Source of the DNA: Clostridia bacterium
Lineage (GTDB): Bacteria; Bacillota; Clostridia; Christensenellales; CAG-138
Assembly (NCBI GenBank): GCA_017416425.1
Contig: JAFQCL010000014.1
Location: 36,891-100,890, forward strand
Direction of reading: 5' to 3'
DNA length: 64,000 bases
Numbering within the stretch: the stretch's first letter is position 1; every line of letters begins with the position of its first letter. Shown here one piece after another: positions 53,023 to 63,636 of this stretch. The notes beneath the pieces were generated by a model. It did not search any database. It worked only from the letters and a program-made list of their open reading frames with translations, and had not been told where the DNA came from. The translations under genes were made by a program, and so were the position numbers.

Positions 53023-54041
53023 GCTTCCGTTGTATAAGCCAATATCAGCTCAAGTGTATTTCTCACACCATCAATATGCGACCTTTCATAACCATGTGAT
53101 GCATATACGCCCGCACCTATTAGGCCATGCTTCACCTCGTGCCCGGCAGATAATGCAGCGTCCGCATCAGAACCGTAATAAGGATAAATATCTACGGCAT
53201 AATCCAGATCATGTCTCTTTGCGGCTTTAATCAAGTTAGTTGTCACCTCATAGTTGTAAGGACCACCCGAATCCTTTGCGCATATGGATACCATATGCTC
53301 GGTGCAGTCAAGGCCATCACCCACACAGCCCATATCCACTGAAATTATTTCACGAACATCAGAGGGTATCGCGCCGCAGCAGCCATGCCCCACTTCCTCA
53401 TATACGGTCATATAGAGGTATATCTTTCGGTTCAGCTCAGACGCACTTTCCTTGATATGCTTCGCATAGCCAAGGAGTATAGCTACACTAAGTTTATCAT
53501 CAAGAAATCTGCTTTTAATATAGCCGGTTTCCGTTATACGAGTACGTGGATCAAAGCTTACTATGTCTCCAACCGATATGCCAAGTTTTTTAGTGTCATC
53601 GCTGTTTTTAACGCATTCATCAAGTACGATCTCCATAGCGCTAAATTCACGCTTTTGTGTTGTATATTCACGATTTACGTGCACCGAAGCATTATTCATT
53701 TGCAGCGTTCCTTCAAAAGTCTTATCAGTAAGCCTTGAATGAACGATACAGTTTTCGGTTTCAACATTATTCGGGTTAAGGCCGCCAAGAGGAACTATTC
53801 TAAGACGTCCATTTGATTTTATCTCTGCCACCATTCCGCCAAGTGTATCCAGATGAGCCGATAGAAGAAGGGGATTGCCCTCACCGCCTATACAGACAAG
53901 CACGCCGCCCTTGTTTGTAAGCTCAGGCTCATAACCCAGCGCCTTAAACTCATCCATGAGATATGAAGCAGCCTTTAACGTAAAGCCCGTGGGGCTGGGT
54001 ATCTGCATCAAATTTTTAAGCTCTGAAATAACAAAATCCAT
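53019..54041 (-). CDS. M42 family metallopeptidase
   Basis: A 340-residue dinuclear metal aminopeptidase of the M42 (PepA/glutamyl aminopeptidase-like) family. Metal ligands are seen in SAHLDTLGG, SRFLDDKLSV, VYEEVGHG, VDMGCVG and ERSHIDG. Such enzymes form large tetrahedral complexes and trim peptides. The start at 54041 has AGGAGG 7 bases upstream; the longer in-frame ATG at 54062 contains that site. It overlaps the downstream hydrolase gene and starts 12 bases after malic enzyme. Confidence 0.9.
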   Translation of the reverse strand: MDFVISELKNLMQIPSPTGFTLKAASYLMDEFKALGYEPELTNKGGVLVCIGGEGNPLLLSAHLDTLGGMVAEIKSNGRLRIVPLGGLNPNNVETENCIVHSRLTDKTFEGTLQMNNASVHVNREYTTQKREFSAMEIVLDECVKNSDDTKKLGISVGDIVSFDPRTRITETGYIKSRFLDDKLSVAILLGYAKHIKESASELNRKIYLYMTVYEEVGHGCCGAIPSDVREIISVDMGCVGDGLDCTEHMVSICAKDSGGPYNYEVTTNLIKAAKRHDLDYAVDIYPYYGSDADAALSAGHEVKHGLIGAGVYASHGYERSHIDGVRNTLELILAYTTEA

Positions 54042-54052
54042 TAGTAACCTCC

Positions 54053-55246
54053 TTAAAAGCAAAATGGTGTATACTCTTTCCTTGCAACCCCGCTCATTAT
54101 CGCGGCCTCGGCCACAGCTTTTGGAACCACATTACGGAGGCGTGTATCAAATGCCTTGGGAATTATGTAGTCGGGAGTAAGTTCGTCATCCACCACAAGT
54201 GAAGCTATGGCCTTTGCCGCAGCAATCTTCATGGCATCGTTTATATCGCTCGCGCGCACATCTAGTGCACCTCTAAATATTCCGGGGAAAGCAATAACAT
54301 TGTTTATCTGATTTGGAAAATCGGATCGACCTGTACCAACTACTGCAGCACCCGCAGCAAGCGCTAAATCCGGCATTATCTCCGGTATTGGATTTGCCAT
54401 TGGCAGCAAAATAGGATCTTTTGCCATTGTTTTGACCATTTCTGGAGTCACCGCTCCCGGTACAGATACACCAATAAACACATCAGCGCCCTTTATTACA
54501 TCAACAAGTGTGCCCTTTTCAAGGTCATAATTGCTGATCTCGGCCATCTCCTGTTTTACCCTGTTAAGTCCTTCTCTGCCCTTATATATTGCGCCTTTAC
54601 TATCACAAAGGATCACGTTCTTTAGCCCCATCGACTGCAAAAGTCTTATTACAGCAATGCCGGCAGCTCCCGCACCGCTCGTTACAACTTTAATATTTTG
54701 AAGGCTCTTACCAGTAAGCTTCAGTGCATTGAGCATCGCGGCAAGTACAACGACTGCAGTACCATGTTGGTCATCATGGAATATCGGTATATCACATATC
54801 TCTTTAAGACGTTTCTCTATCTCAAAGCATCTTGGCGCTGATATGTCCTCCAAATTGATCCCGCCAAAACTGCCTGCAAGAAGCGCTACTGTATTTACAA
54901 TATCGTCAACCTCTTTTGATCTAATACAAAGTGGAACGGCATTTACTCCACCAAATGCCTTAAAGAGCACACATTTCCCCTCCATTACAGGCATACCGGC
55001 TTCAGGGCCTATATCACCAAGCCCCAGTACAGCGGTTCCATCCGTAACAACCGCTATCGTATTCCATCTTCCTGTCAAGTCGTAGCTTAAGTCGACATTT
55101 TTCTCTATCTCAATACAAGGCCGCGCAACACCGGGTGTATACGCAAGCGAAAGATCCTGCATAGTACTTACAGGCATTTTATTTACAACATCAAGCTTTC
55201 CCCTCCACTCATGGTGCAGTCTCAGCGATTCTTTTGCATAGTCCAC
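54053..55246 (-). CDS. NAD(P)-dependent malic enzyme
   Basis: A 397-residue short-form malic enzyme converting malate to pyruvate and carbon dioxide. Conserved segments are LAYTPGVARPC, VTDGTAVLGLGDIGPEAGMPVMEGK, FHDDQHGTAVVVLA and the dinucleotide motif SGAGAAGIAVIRLL. The form without a phosphotransacetylase domain is usual in Firmicutes. Cofactor preference is not determined. It precedes the M42 peptidase and hydrolase genes, probably in one transcript. Confidence 0.95.
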   Translation of the reverse strand: MDYAKESLRLHHEWRGKLDVVNKMPVSTMQDLSLAYTPGVARPCIEIEKNVDLSYDLTGRWNTIAVVTDGTAVLGLGDIGPEAGMPVMEGKCVLFKAFGGVNAVPLCIRSKEVDDIVNTVALLAGSFGGINLEDISAPRCFEIEKRLKEICDIPIFHDDQHGTAVVVLAAMLNALKLTGKSLQNIKVVTSGAGAAGIAVIRLLQSMGLKNVILCDSKGAIYKGREGLNRVKQEMAEISNYDLEKGTLVDVIKGADVFIGVSVPGAVTPEMVKTMAKDPILLPMANPIPEIMPDLALAAGAAVVGTGRSDFPNQINNVIAFPGIFRGALDVRASDINDAMKIAAAKAIASLVVDDELTPDYIIPKAFDTRLRNVVPKAVAEAAIMSGVARKEYTPFCF

Positions 55247-55314
55247 AATTCGATCTCCTTAATTTAAAGTATCACGATAATTATACATTTGCTTCCTACT
55301 TTTTGCAATTATGA

Positions 55315-56241
55315 TTAAAAAAATCTTGCTATATAGTCTCTGAGGTTTTTATAGCATATGCGCAATACCTCATCATCATTAAATCCTCTTCGAACAAGTT
55401 CGATAGTAATATTTTGCATATCCGCAGACGTACTAAGATCCCTAATGGTTGGATTCATACCATCAAAATCACTTCCAAGAACAGGACAGCCAATTCCGCC
55501 AAGCTCCACGATATGCTCAATATGGTCAACAACTTGTCTTACTGAGGGTTTGGCGTCATCAGTCAAGTGAGGGATATAAAAGTTAACACCTATAACGCCT
55601 CCTCTTGCGCCAATTTCGCGAATATGATCATCACGCATGTTTCTGGCATGCGCTTTTATGCTTCTACAGTTTGTATGAGAAGCAAAAATAGGCGCCGTAC
55701 TTAATGCTAGACAATCATCTATTCCTGCGTCACTAAGATGGGATACATCAACCGCCATGCCGATCTCATTCATTTCATATAACACTTCCTTACCCAGCTC
55801 AGTAAGACCTTTTGCATTCTTTCGCATTGCAGGCTGAGCCAGAGAATTGGTATGATTCCAGGTAAATGTCATTGCTCTGGCGCCAAGGCGGTAAAAATTA
55901 CGCAAATTTGTAAGGCTTCCCTCTATTGCTTCGCCGCCTTCCAGCGTTAAAACAACGGCTGTTTTATCCGACTCAGGGTTATAATCACTATCAAACCAGC
56001 ATAGCTCATCATACGCGTCCACAATCAAATGACATGCGTCTATCATGCTCATAGCTTGATGTAGGTAAGGATACTTTATCCTGCTATCCACCCATACAGC
56101 AAAAAATTGCAGCTTTACATTTCCCTTCTTTAAAGAGGCTAGGCTTATATGCTGATCCTTCACAGGATCAGATATATCATAGCCGTTATATACATCATTA
56201 TAAAGATAATCGCAGTGCGCGTCCGCAATAGGAAACAGCAT
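55315..56241 (-). CDS. dipeptidase (membrane dipeptidase family M19)
   Basis: A 308-residue M19 amidohydrolase-fold dipeptidase with metal ligands in DAHCDYLY, a middle glutamate in LTLEGGEAI, HLSDAG, SHTNCRSI and SDFDG. It cleaves dipeptides, often with a D-amino acid at the C-terminus. The start at 56241 has GGGAGG 6 bases upstream. It is cytoplasmic, since there is no signal peptide. It is separated from rny by a terminator. Confidence 0.9.
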   Translation of the reverse strand: MLFPIADAHCDYLYNDVYNGYDISDPVKDQHISLASLKKGNVKLQFFAVWVDSRIKYPYLHQAMSMIDACHLIVDAYDELCWFDSDYNPESDKTAVVLTLEGGEAIEGSLTNLRNFYRLGARAMTFTWNHTNSLAQPAMRKNAKGLTELGKEVLYEMNEIGMAVDVSHLSDAGIDDCLALSTAPIFASHTNCRSIKAHARNMRDDHIREIGARGGVIGVNFYIPHLTDDAKPSVRQVVDHIEHIVELGGIGCPVLGSDFDGMNPTIRDLSTSADMQNITIELVRRGFNDDEVLRICYKNLRDYIARFF

Positions 56242-56254
56242 ATTACCTCCCTTT

Positions 56255-56286
56255 AAAAAATGGCAAACCACATCTATGATTTGCCA
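56255..56286 (-). terminator. terminator after rny
   Basis: On the minus strand TGGCAAA and TTTGCCA form a 7-bp stem with a 12-base loop, followed by six U residues. Confidence 0.82.
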
Positions 56287-56303
56287 AAGTCTGTTTATTA
56301 TAA

Positions 56304-57851
56304 TTATTTTGCATAATCAGTAGCTCGTGTCTCACGTATGACATTGACCTTTATCTGACCAGGATAATCAAGCTCGGATTCGATTCGTTTTGCAATATCG
56401 CGCGCAAGCACAACAGTATATTCATCGGAGATCGCCTCGGGTTTTACGATCACCCTAACTTCACGACCTGCCTGGAATACATATGTCTTATCAACACCAT
56501 CATATGATGTTGCGATTGTTTCAAGCTTTTCAAGTCTCTTAATATAATTCTCAAGCGTCTCGCGTCTTGCACCGGGTCTTGCTGCTGAAATAGCATCTGA
56601 GGCTTGAACAAGTACAGCTTCGATGGTAGTAGCCTCAACATCTCCATGGTGAGCCATGATAGCATGGATCACCTGATTGGTTTCGCGATATTTTTTAGCA
56701 GCATCAGCACCAAGCTGAATATGTGTTCCTTCATACTCGTGATCAAGCGCTTTTCCAATATCATGCAATAATCCGGCACGCTTTGCTATGGTCACATTAG
56801 CGCCAAGCTCAGCAGCCATCATACCGGAAAGATGCGCTACCTCTATGGAATGCTTTAACACATTTTGACCATAGCTGGTACGATAATGCAATCTTCCCAA
56901 AAGCTTTACAAGCTCGTGATGTAAACCATGAATGCCAACATCAAATAAAGCTTGCTCACCATACTCGCGTATCTTTGTATCCACCTCTTTCCTAGCCTTT
57001 TCAACCAGCTCTTCGATCCTTGCAGGGTGGATCCTTCCGTCAAGTATCAGCTTTTCGAGTGCTATCCTTGCAACTTCACGACGAACGGGATCAAATCCGG
57101 AGAGTATTACAGCCTCGGGAGTATCATCGATTATAAGATCAACGCCGGTTGCCGTTTCAAACGTACGTATATTTCTTCCCTCACGACCTATGATTCTTCC
57201 CTTCATATCATCGTTGGGGATCGGAACCACAGATACGGTGGTCTCCGCAACATGATCGGCAGCACAGCGCTGGATCGCCATCCCGATGATATTTCTTGCG
57301 CGTTTTTCAGCTTCATCCTTCGTCTTTTGTTCTATGTCACGAAGAACGACCGCCGCATCACGCCTTGCTTCCTTCTCGATAGAGCTGATCACCTCGTCCT
57401 TAGCCGCCTCACGTGTGAGACCGGCTATCCTTATCAGCTCTTCCTCCTGCTGCTTATAAAATCCTCTAGCAGCGGTTTCCAGCTTATCCGCCTCCTTGAG
57501 CTTTTGTGAAATCACCGATTCCCTCTGCTCAACAGCCATAAGCTTATTGTCAACGATTTCTTCTCTTTGCTGTATGCGCTTTTCCTGACGCTGCAGCTCA
57601 CTACGCCTTTCTCTTGTCTCTCTTTCGCTATCCGACTTGATACGGTAGACCTCTTCTTTGGCCTCGAGAATCTTCTCCTTCTTAATAGTTTCAGCACGCT
57701 TTTGAGCGTCATCTACCATTCGTCTGACAGTATCCTCTGCGCGACCTACTTTTGCTTCAGCAATGTCACGCCTATATCTATAGCCAACATAACCTCCGAG
57801 AGCTAAGCATACCAGGCCAACAATTATGGGTATGATAACATCCCAGGGCAT
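56304..57851 (-). CDS. rny: ribonuclease Y
   Basis: A 515-residue membrane-anchored endoribonuclease that starts mRNA decay. It has an N-terminal membrane helix, a long coiled coil (about 30-190), a KH domain with [15 protein letters not shown] (about 215-230) and an HD domain with [17 protein letters not shown] precedes the ATG. It has its own promoter (57915-57943) and terminator. Confidence 0.97.
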   Translation of the reverse strand: MPWDVIIPIIVGLVCLALGGYVGYRYRRDIAEAKVGRAEDTVRRMVDDAQKRAETIKKEKILEAKEEVYRIKSDSERETRERRSELQRQEKRIQQREEIVDNKLMAVEQRESVISQKLKEADKLETAARGFYKQQEEELIRIAGLTREAAKDEVISSIEKEARRDAAVVLRDIEQKTKDEAEKRARNIIGMAIQRCAADHVAETTVSVVPIPNDDMKGRIIGREGRNIRTFETATGVDLIIDDTPEAVILSGFDPVRREVARIALEKLILDGRIHPARIEELVEKARKEVDTKIREYGEQALFDVGIHGLHHELVKLLGRLHYRTSYGQNVLKHSIEVAHLSGMMAAELGANVTIAKRAGLLHDIGKALDHEYEGTHIQLGADAAKKYRETNQVIHAIMAHHGDVEATTIEAVLVQASDAISAARPGARRETLENYIKRLEKLETIATSYDGVDKTYVFQAGREVRVIVKPEAISDEYTVVLARDIAKRIESELDYPGQIKVNVIRETRATDYAK

Positions 57852-57914
57852 AAATTACCTCCAGACTGATTTTAAGCATGCTTATTGCACATTTATGCAC
57901 AAAAGCACAGCATT

Positions 57915-57943
57915 ATTATAGAACATTTTTCTGGAAAAAGCAA
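57915..57943 (-). promoter_or_regulatory. promoter of rny
   Basis: Reading leftwards: TTGCTT, 17 bases, perfect TATAAT, about 65 bases before the start codon. Confidence 0.6.
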
Positions 57944-58060
57944 GAGTGGCATTACATATTATCCGTTTTATCCAAGTATATTCTCAGACTCACAGTTAAA
58001 AAACGCATAAAATTTGTTTTTAGCCTTTCTTACATCTATCAATACTGCTTTCTGTAATAC

Positions 58061-58086
58061 AAAAGGGCATGCCCATTCGGCAGCCC
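58061..58086 (-). terminator. terminator after recA
   Basis: On the minus strand GGGC-T-GCC-loop-GGC-AT-GCCC, then TTTTG. Imperfect but well placed, about 15 bases after the recA stop. Confidence 0.6.
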
Positions 58087-58098
58087 CAATGCATTTTG

Positions 58099-59121
58099 TC
58101 ATTCCTCGGTAGTAGCGCTTCCCATAGAGGCTGCCACGCTCTCGCGTACCAGCTGTCCGATCTCATCACAAAGCTCCGGATTTTCCTTTAAAAACACCCT
58201 TGCGTTATCCCTGCCTTGTCCAAGGCGCATGTCACCATAGGAATACCATGCGCCCGACTTGTTTATTATCTTAAGAGCCGCGGCCGCATCAAGTATCGAT
58301 CCTTCCTTTGATATGCCTTCACCATAGATTATGTCAAACTCCGCAGTCTTAAAAGGCGGCGCGACCTTGTTTTTTACGACCTTGATCTTGGTACGATTGC
58401 CTACGGCATCGCTTCCGCTCTTTATCGTATCAACGCGGCGCACATCAAGCCTTACCGATGCATAGTATTTCAGCGCCCTGCCGCCCGTAGTAGTTTCGGG
58501 ATTGCCATATATTACGCCTACTTTTTCACGGAGCTGATTTATAAATACAACTGTAGTATTAGTTTTTCCTATAACACCCGCAAGCTTACGCAATGCCTGG
58601 CTCATTAGCCTTGCCTGAAGACCAACATGCGATTCTCCCATATCTCCTTCGATCTCTGCCTTTGGCACCAGCGCTGCTACAGAGTCAACCACAACTATGT
58701 CTATAGCTCCACTTCGAACCAAAGTTTCCGTTATCTCAAGGGCTTGCTCGCCTGTATCCGGCTGAGAAACATAAAGTTCATCTACGTTTACACCCAAATT
58801 TGTAGCATAAACAGGGTCGAGAGCATGCTCTGCATCCACAAAAGCAGCAAGTCCGCCAAGCTTTTGAGCTTCGGCTATCATATGCAGCGCAATGGTAGTT
58901 TTACCGGATGATTCCGGTCCATATACCTCTACTATCCTTCCTCTTGGAATACCTCCTACACCAAGCGCAATATCAAGGTCTATACAGCCTGTGGGTATTA
59001 CTGATACGGTAATCTTTGAAGAAGCATCCCCCAGCTTCATTATAGAACCTTTTCCAAATTGCTTTTCTATTTGAGCAAGCGCCGCATCAAGCGCCTTTTC
59101 TTTCTCGGGAGTCAATGCCAT
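58099..59121 (-). CDS. recA: recombinase RecA
   Basis: A 340-residue RecA. Walker A is GPESSGKTT (68-76), and conserved segments include [48 protein letters not shown] and [26 protein letters not shown]. It catalyses strand exchange and LexA cleavage. Its promoter carries a near-match to the Firmicutes LexA box. It lies between rny and pgsA. Confidence 0.98.
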   Translation of the reverse strand: MALTPEKEKALDAALAQIEKQFGKGSIMKLGDASSKITVSVIPTGCIDLDIALGVGGIPRGRIVEVYGPESSGKTTIALHMIAEAQKLGGLAAFVDAEHALDPVYATNLGVNVDELYVSQPDTGEQALEITETLVRSGAIDIVVVDSVAALVPKAEIEGDMGESHVGLQARLMSQALRKLAGVIGKTNTTVVFINQLREKVGVIYGNPETTTGGRALKYYASVRLDVRRVDTIKSGSDAVGNRTKIKVVKNKVAPPFKTAEFDIIYGEGISKEGSILDAAAALKIINKSGAWYSYGDMRLGQGRDNARVFLKENPELCDEIGQLVRESVAASMGSATTEE

Positions 59122-59156
59122 TAATATTGAACCAACCTTTCGTTATTTATAGTTTA

Positions 59157-59174
59157 ATTATAGCACATTTGTTC
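59157..59174 (-). promoter_or_regulatory. recA -10 region with LexA-box-like site
   Basis: TATAAT (59157-59162) is immediately preceded by GAACAAATGTGC (59163-59174), one base off the Bacillus/Clostridium SOS box GAAC-N4-GTTC. The -35 is poor. The position, overlapping the promoter, suits LexA repression. Confidence 0.5.
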
Positions 59175-59199
59175 ATAATGCGCTACCATTTTAAAAAAA

Positions 59200-59733
59200 T
59201 TATTTTGATTCCTCTTTGCCTGATCTTGCAAAGCTTACCGCATAATCAATGAAAGATATTACGGTAATAGCTACAGATATCCAGAGTATTACCTGGCAGA
59301 CCACTTCAAGCCCCGGGATATTAAGCAGTATGCCGGTTATGGCAATACACTGCACCACGGTCTTAAGTTTGCCAAGCTTACTTGCGGCGATAACATTTTT
59401 TCTGGTTGCTGCAACCAATCTTATACCGCTTACCGCAAACTCACGCGCGATTATAATAAGCGTAGCCAAAGGGTCGACCATACCATTTCCGGTCATCATA
59501 ATAAGCGCGGCGCATGTTAACAGCTTATCAGCGATCGGATCCATAAGTTTCCCAAAATCGGATACGAGATCATACCTCCTTGCTATATAGCCATCAAGTA
59601 TATCGGTAATATATGCAAGCACAAATATAGCGGCAGCAACGCGCTCAAATCCGGATATGGGTATATAAAAACATACGACCATCAACGGCACCATACACAT
59701 CCTGATTATAGTCAGCTTATTCGGTAGGTTCAC
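59200..59733 (-). CDS. pgsA: CDP-diacylglycerol--glycerol-3-phosphate 3-phosphatidyltransferase
   Basis: A 177-residue membrane enzyme making phosphatidylglycerophosphate, the first committed step to phosphatidylglycerol and cardiolipin. The CDP-alcohol phosphotransferase motif D-G-x2-A-R-x8-G-x3-D-x3-D is visible as DGYIARRYDLVSDFGKLMDPIAD (about 47-69). It overlaps the end of rimO by 17 bases and is probably coupled to it. Confidence 0.95.
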   Translation of the reverse strand: MNLPNKLTIIRMCMVPLMVVCFYIPISGFERVAAAIFVLAYITDILDGYIARRYDLVSDFGKLMDPIADKLLTCAALIMMTGNGMVDPLATLIIIAREFAVSGIRLVAATRKNVIAASKLGKLKTVVQCIAITGILLNIPGLEVVCQVILWISVAITVISFIDYAVSFARSGKEESK

Positions 59734-61033
59734 AGCAAATTTCTCCTATCATATCGTATTCCTCGGCACGAATCAGCCTTATATTAATGAAATCTCCCGC
59801 AAAAACATCCTCAAAACCAAGCGGAACTATTATATAGCCGTCTATATCGGGTGATTCGGCATAAGAACGGCAATAAGCAAAACCATCACGCACACTTTCA
59901 ACCAAGACCCGCTCTATCTTGCCTATCCTGCTTTTGTTAAAATCAAGCGATATCAACCTTTGCTGTTCGTAAAGCCTCTTTAAACGATCCTCTTTAATAT
60001 CATCCGGTATCTGTCCCTCAAAGTCATAAGCAGGAGTGTCCTCCTCTCGTGAATAGGCAAATGCACCCAGTCTTTCAAAGGTATTTTCCCTGAAAAATTC
60101 TAAAAGCTCCTGAAATTCAGCTTCAGTCTCGGTAGGAAAGCCTACGATGGCCGTTGAACGCAATACAAAGTCCGGCATTACTTTGCGCATATATGAAACG
60201 ATGCTCTTTATATGGTCGCTTGTGCCATGACGATTCATCTTTGTAAGCAATCTTTGGCTTATGTGCTGTATCGGCATATCTATATAGTTAACTATTTTTT
60301 CATTTGCCGCTATCGTATCTATCAGTTCCTTTGTGACCGTATTGGGATATGTGTAAAGCAATCTGACCCATTCTATACCCGATATGGACGTAAGCTTATT
60401 CAAAAGCTCGCATATCATGGATTTTCCATATATATCCTGACCATACGCTGTGGTATCCTGCGCTATCACGATCAACTCCTTAACACCGCCCTTAGCCAGG
60501 TTTTCAGCTTCCAAAATAAGCTGATCCATAGGCACACTCCTTCTTCCGCCGCGTATAAGGGGTATGGCGCAATAGGTACAGCGATTATCACAACCATCGG
60601 CAATACGAAGATATGCCATAAAAGGAGGTGTTGATAGCATGCGCCCGTCTTCACACACAGGGTGCTTTTGCGCGAGCCTTGATAGCTCGTGGATAAGCTC
60701 ATCGTATTGATTTACACCAAAAAACATATCAACCTCGAAGAGCTCATCTCTAAGTTCATTTGGATAGCGCTGGCTAAGGCAGCCTGTCATTATGAGCAAG
60801 CCACATACGCCTTCATCTTTATACCTTGCCATCTCGATCACAGTTTCAATAGATTCGCTCTTTGCAGATTCGATAAAACCGCATGTATTAACAATAATTA
60901 TATTAGCTTCATGCGGTTCGGTAACTATCGAGAATCCGCTTGCCCTGAGCTTTCCAAGCAAGTTTTCGGAGTCAACAAGATTCTTTGAACAGCCAAGTGA
61001 TATGACTGCGACCGTTTCCAATTTTTTTTGCAT
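59717..61033 (-). CDS. rimO: ribosomal protein S12 methylthiotransferase RimO
   Basis: A 438-residue radical SAM methylthiotransferase that modifies an aspartate of ribosomal protein S12. It has the N-terminal UPF0004 domain with LGCSKNLVDSE, VNTCGFIE and TGCLSQR cysteines, the radical SAM cluster motif CDNRCTYC, and a C-terminal TRAM domain. The ATG at 61033 has GGAG 5 bases upstream; a GTG at 61039 would be too close to that site. The start lies within 6 bases of the ftsK stop. Confidence 0.95.
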   Translation of the reverse strand: MQKKLETVAVISLGCSKNLVDSENLLGKLRASGFSIVTEPHEANIIIVNTCGFIESAKSESIETVIEMARYKDEGVCGLLIMTGCLSQRYPNELRDELFEVDMFFGVNQYDELIHELSRLAQKHPVCEDGRMLSTPPFMAYLRIADGCDNRCTYCAIPLIRGGRRSVPMDQLILEAENLAKGGVKELIVIAQDTTAYGQDIYGKSMICELLNKLTSISGIEWVRLLYTYPNTVTKELIDTIAANEKIVNYIDMPIQHISQRLLTKMNRHGTSDHIKSIVSYMRKVMPDFVLRSTAIVGFPTETEAEFQELLEFFRENTFERLGAFAYSREEDTPAYDFEGQIPDDIKEDRLKRLYEQQRLISLDFNKSRIGKIERVLVESVRDGFAYCRSYAESPDIDGYIIVPLGFEDVFAGDFINIRLIRAEEYDMIGEICCEPTE

Positions 61034-61035
61034 TT

Positions 61036-63561
61036 TCACTCCATATTTTCCGCAGTAGGCTCGGTTCCGTTTACACTGCCATATATTTCTCTGTATTGCT
61101 CCGCATTGATCAAAAGCTTTCTGGGCTTACTGCCTTCAAAACCACTTATAAAATGCTTTTCCTCCATGATATCGATGAGCCTTGATGCCCTTGCATAGCC
61201 CACACGCAGCTTTCGTTGAAGAAGTGAGGTCGATGCTACACCGGTCTCTATGCATACCCAAAGCGCTCTAGGCAAAAGGTCATCATCTTCTTTACCATTT
61301 CCTCGCATTTCGCCACCTTCAGATTTCATGGCAAATGCGTCGATAGCTACATCATTTCTCTGCTTAGGATCGGAGCTTCCGGCGAAAAACTCAGAAATGG
61401 ATTCAACCTCCTCGTCCGAAACAAAAGCACCCTGCGCACGAACCGGCTTATTCGCGCCATTTGGATGAAATAGCATATCGCCCTTGCCAAGGAGCTTTTC
61501 CGCGCCCACCATATCCAATATGACACGCGAATCCGTACCATTGGAAACCATGAAAGCGATCCTTGACGGTATGTTCGCCTTTATAAGACCGGTGATTATA
61601 TCGACACGCGGGCTTTGGGTGGCAACTATCAGGTGGATCCCCGCAGCGCGGCCAAGCTGAGCTATTCGGCAGATCGATTCCTCAACATCCTTCTGAGCTA
61701 CCATCATAAGATCCGCAAGCTCATCAATTATCACCACGATCTTAGGCAATTTATCTTCAGGGTTCTCCATCATGGAATTATATCTGCCCCGCTCCCTTGC
61801 GCCGACCTTTGCCATAAGCTCATAGCGATTATCCATCTCATGCGCTGCCCATTTAAGCGCCATGGAAGCACGCTTTGGGTCCGTAACAACCGGCATAAGA
61901 AGATGCGGCAATGTTGAGAATACGCTCAGTTCGACCACCTTTGGGTCTATAAGTATCAGCCTTAGATCATCAGGTGATGATTTATAGATCATGCTTACTA
62001 TAATATCATTTACGCATACACTCTTACCGGAACCGGTAGTTCCCGCGATAAGCATATGTGGCATCTTGTCCAGATCGCCTATAAGCGGCGCTCCGGCTAT
62101 ATCCTTGCCGAGGGCAAACGCTATTGGCGATTTATGAGCTTTAAATTCCCTGCTCTCGATTATTTCACGCAGGAGTACCGTTGCTATGCTGCTGTTTGGT
62201 ATTTCTATTCCAACTGCCGCTTTCCCGGGTATGGGTGCTTCTATCCTAACCCTTGGAGCGGCAAGCGCAAGCGCTATATCGTTTGAGAGCGACGTTATAC
62301 GATTTACTCGGATTCCCTGTGCCGGCTGTATCTCGAATCTTGTTATTGCGGGACCCACGGAAATATTGACTATCTTCGCACCTATTCCAAAGCTTTCAAG
62401 GGTACTTATGAGCAGCTTTCCCTTTGCTTCGGGAGAATCTCCCATAGGCGCATAGGTAGGCTCCGGAAGCTTTAAAAGCGTTATAGGAGGCCGCTGGTAC
62501 TCAAGTACCGGTTGAAGCGGCAGATCGATCTTATTATCTGCCAGAGCATCCTCGTTAGAAGTATCCTTATCTCTTTTTTCAATTTCATCGGAAGGAAGCT
62601 TTGAAGTATATGCTGTTTCAATAGGACGAATTATCTCTTCCAACTCAGCAACAGGTTCAGTCAAGGGCTCAAAACCAGGCTCCAAATCACTAAAAGGTTT
62701 AATTTCGTCATCAATTATAGCTATCGGCTTTACTATGCCATTATCCGTATCCTGAGCAGGCTTTGTCACTTTTTCCACAACCTGCATCTTGCTTGATATT
62801 GGAACTGAAAGCTTTGATTTTTTCTTTTCTTTCAACTTTTTGCTTGCTTGCATACGAAGATCCTGCTCCTCTATGAAAAGCTCTTCTTCGTACTTATACT
62901 TACCGGAGTTTATTCGCTCTGTTCTCTTATCCAACGCGGATTCGAACGAGCTGCTGATGGTTTTACCTGTGAGCACGATAAGCAGCGCAATAATAGCCGC
63001 AATAAGAAATAGTATGGTACCTATACTTCCTACAAGCAGCAGAAGCGGATATGCCAAAATTGCTCCCAAGAGGCCGCCGCCCATATGGGATCCCGCTCCG
63101 CTGTCAAAAGCTCTTCCATAATAGACAAACAGCTCCGTATTTTGAACGGATGTATCAAACAACGAATGTATGAGTGTCAGCAAAATAAAAACAATGCTGG
63201 CACAAATGATTATCTGCTTAAGCCCAAGGCGCTTTCTATATGCGATTATCATATAAACACCTGTGAGTATAACAAGAAATGGCAATGCGTATCCGCCAAG
63301 ACCCATAAGGCCATGCATTACCAACGAAAGGACGCTGCCAAGTGCTCCCATAGAAGTTGTCGGAAAAAGTCCAATAGCAAGAAAAACGCCTATTGCCATG
63401 AGTATAACAGCTATACAATCGTTTTTAATGCGACGTTTTTTCGCCAGAAGCTCAGCCTCATGTTTTCTCTCTTCAATAATATCTACAGAAGTCTTTCTTT
63501 TTTTCGTTGTTTTGGGCATAGAGCCGATACCCTTATCCTTTATCTTTGATCCCTCTGCCAT
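61036..63561 (-). CDS. ftsK: DNA translocase FtsK/SpoIIIE
   Basis: An 841-residue DNA pump for chromosome segregation at division or sporulation septa. Four N-terminal transmembrane helices (about 50-200) and an acidic linker (about 230-380) precede a RecA-like motor with Walker A GTTGSGKSVCVND and Walker B VVIIDELADLMM. The C-terminal winged-helix gamma domain has LLQRKLRVGYARASRLIDIMEE. The start at 63561 has GGAGG 5 bases upstream; the in-frame ATG at 63573 is part of that site. First gene of ftsK-rimO-pgsA. Confidence 0.96.
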   Translation of the reverse strand: MAEGSKIKDKGIGSMPKTTKKRKTSVDIIEERKHEAELLAKKRRIKNDCIAVILMAIGVFLAIGLFPTTSMGALGSVLSLVMHGLMGLGGYALPFLVILTGVYMIIAYRKRLGLKQIIICASIVFILLTLIHSLFDTSVQNTELFVYYGRAFDSGAGSHMGGGLLGAILAYPLLLLVGSIGTILFLIAAIIALLIVLTGKTISSSFESALDKRTERINSGKYKYEEELFIEEQDLRMQASKKLKEKKKSKLSVPISSKMQVVEKVTKPAQDTDNGIVKPIAIIDDEIKPFSDLEPGFEPLTEPVAELEEIIRPIETAYTSKLPSDEIEKRDKDTSNEDALADNKIDLPLQPVLEYQRPPITLLKLPEPTYAPMGDSPEAKGKLLISTLESFGIGAKIVNISVGPAITRFEIQPAQGIRVNRITSLSNDIALALAAPRVRIEAPIPGKAAVGIEIPNSSIATVLLREIIESREFKAHKSPIAFALGKDIAGAPLIGDLDKMPHMLIAGTTGSGKSVCVNDIIVSMIYKSSPDDLRLILIDPKVVELSVFSTLPHLLMPVVTDPKRASMALKWAAHEMDNRYELMAKVGARERGRYNSMMENPEDKLPKIVVIIDELADLMMVAQKDVEESICRIAQLGRAAGIHLIVATQSPRVDIITGLIKANIPSRIAFMVSNGTDSRVILDMVGAEKLLGKGDMLFHPNGANKPVRAQGAFVSDEEVESISEFFAGSSDPKQRNDVAIDAFAMKSEGGEMRGNGKEDDDLLPRALWVCIETGVASTSLLQRKLRVGYARASRLIDIMEEKHFISGFEGSKPRKLLINAEQYREIYGSVNGTEPTAENME

Positions 63562-63607
63562 CAAATCCTCCATTGTGAATCTAAGTATACATATAGATTA
63601 TCAAGGT

Positions 63608-63636
63608 ATTATACACCATTTTTAAATTTTCGTAAA
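63608..63636 (-). promoter_or_regulatory. promoter of ftsK-rimO-pgsA
   Basis: Reading leftwards: TTTACG, 17 bases, perfect TATAAT. The rest of the 63562-63887 gap contains a perfect 12-bp palindrome AGTGGTACCACT (63680-63691) and a hairpin at 63850-63877, but no gene that I can support. Confidence 0.6.
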
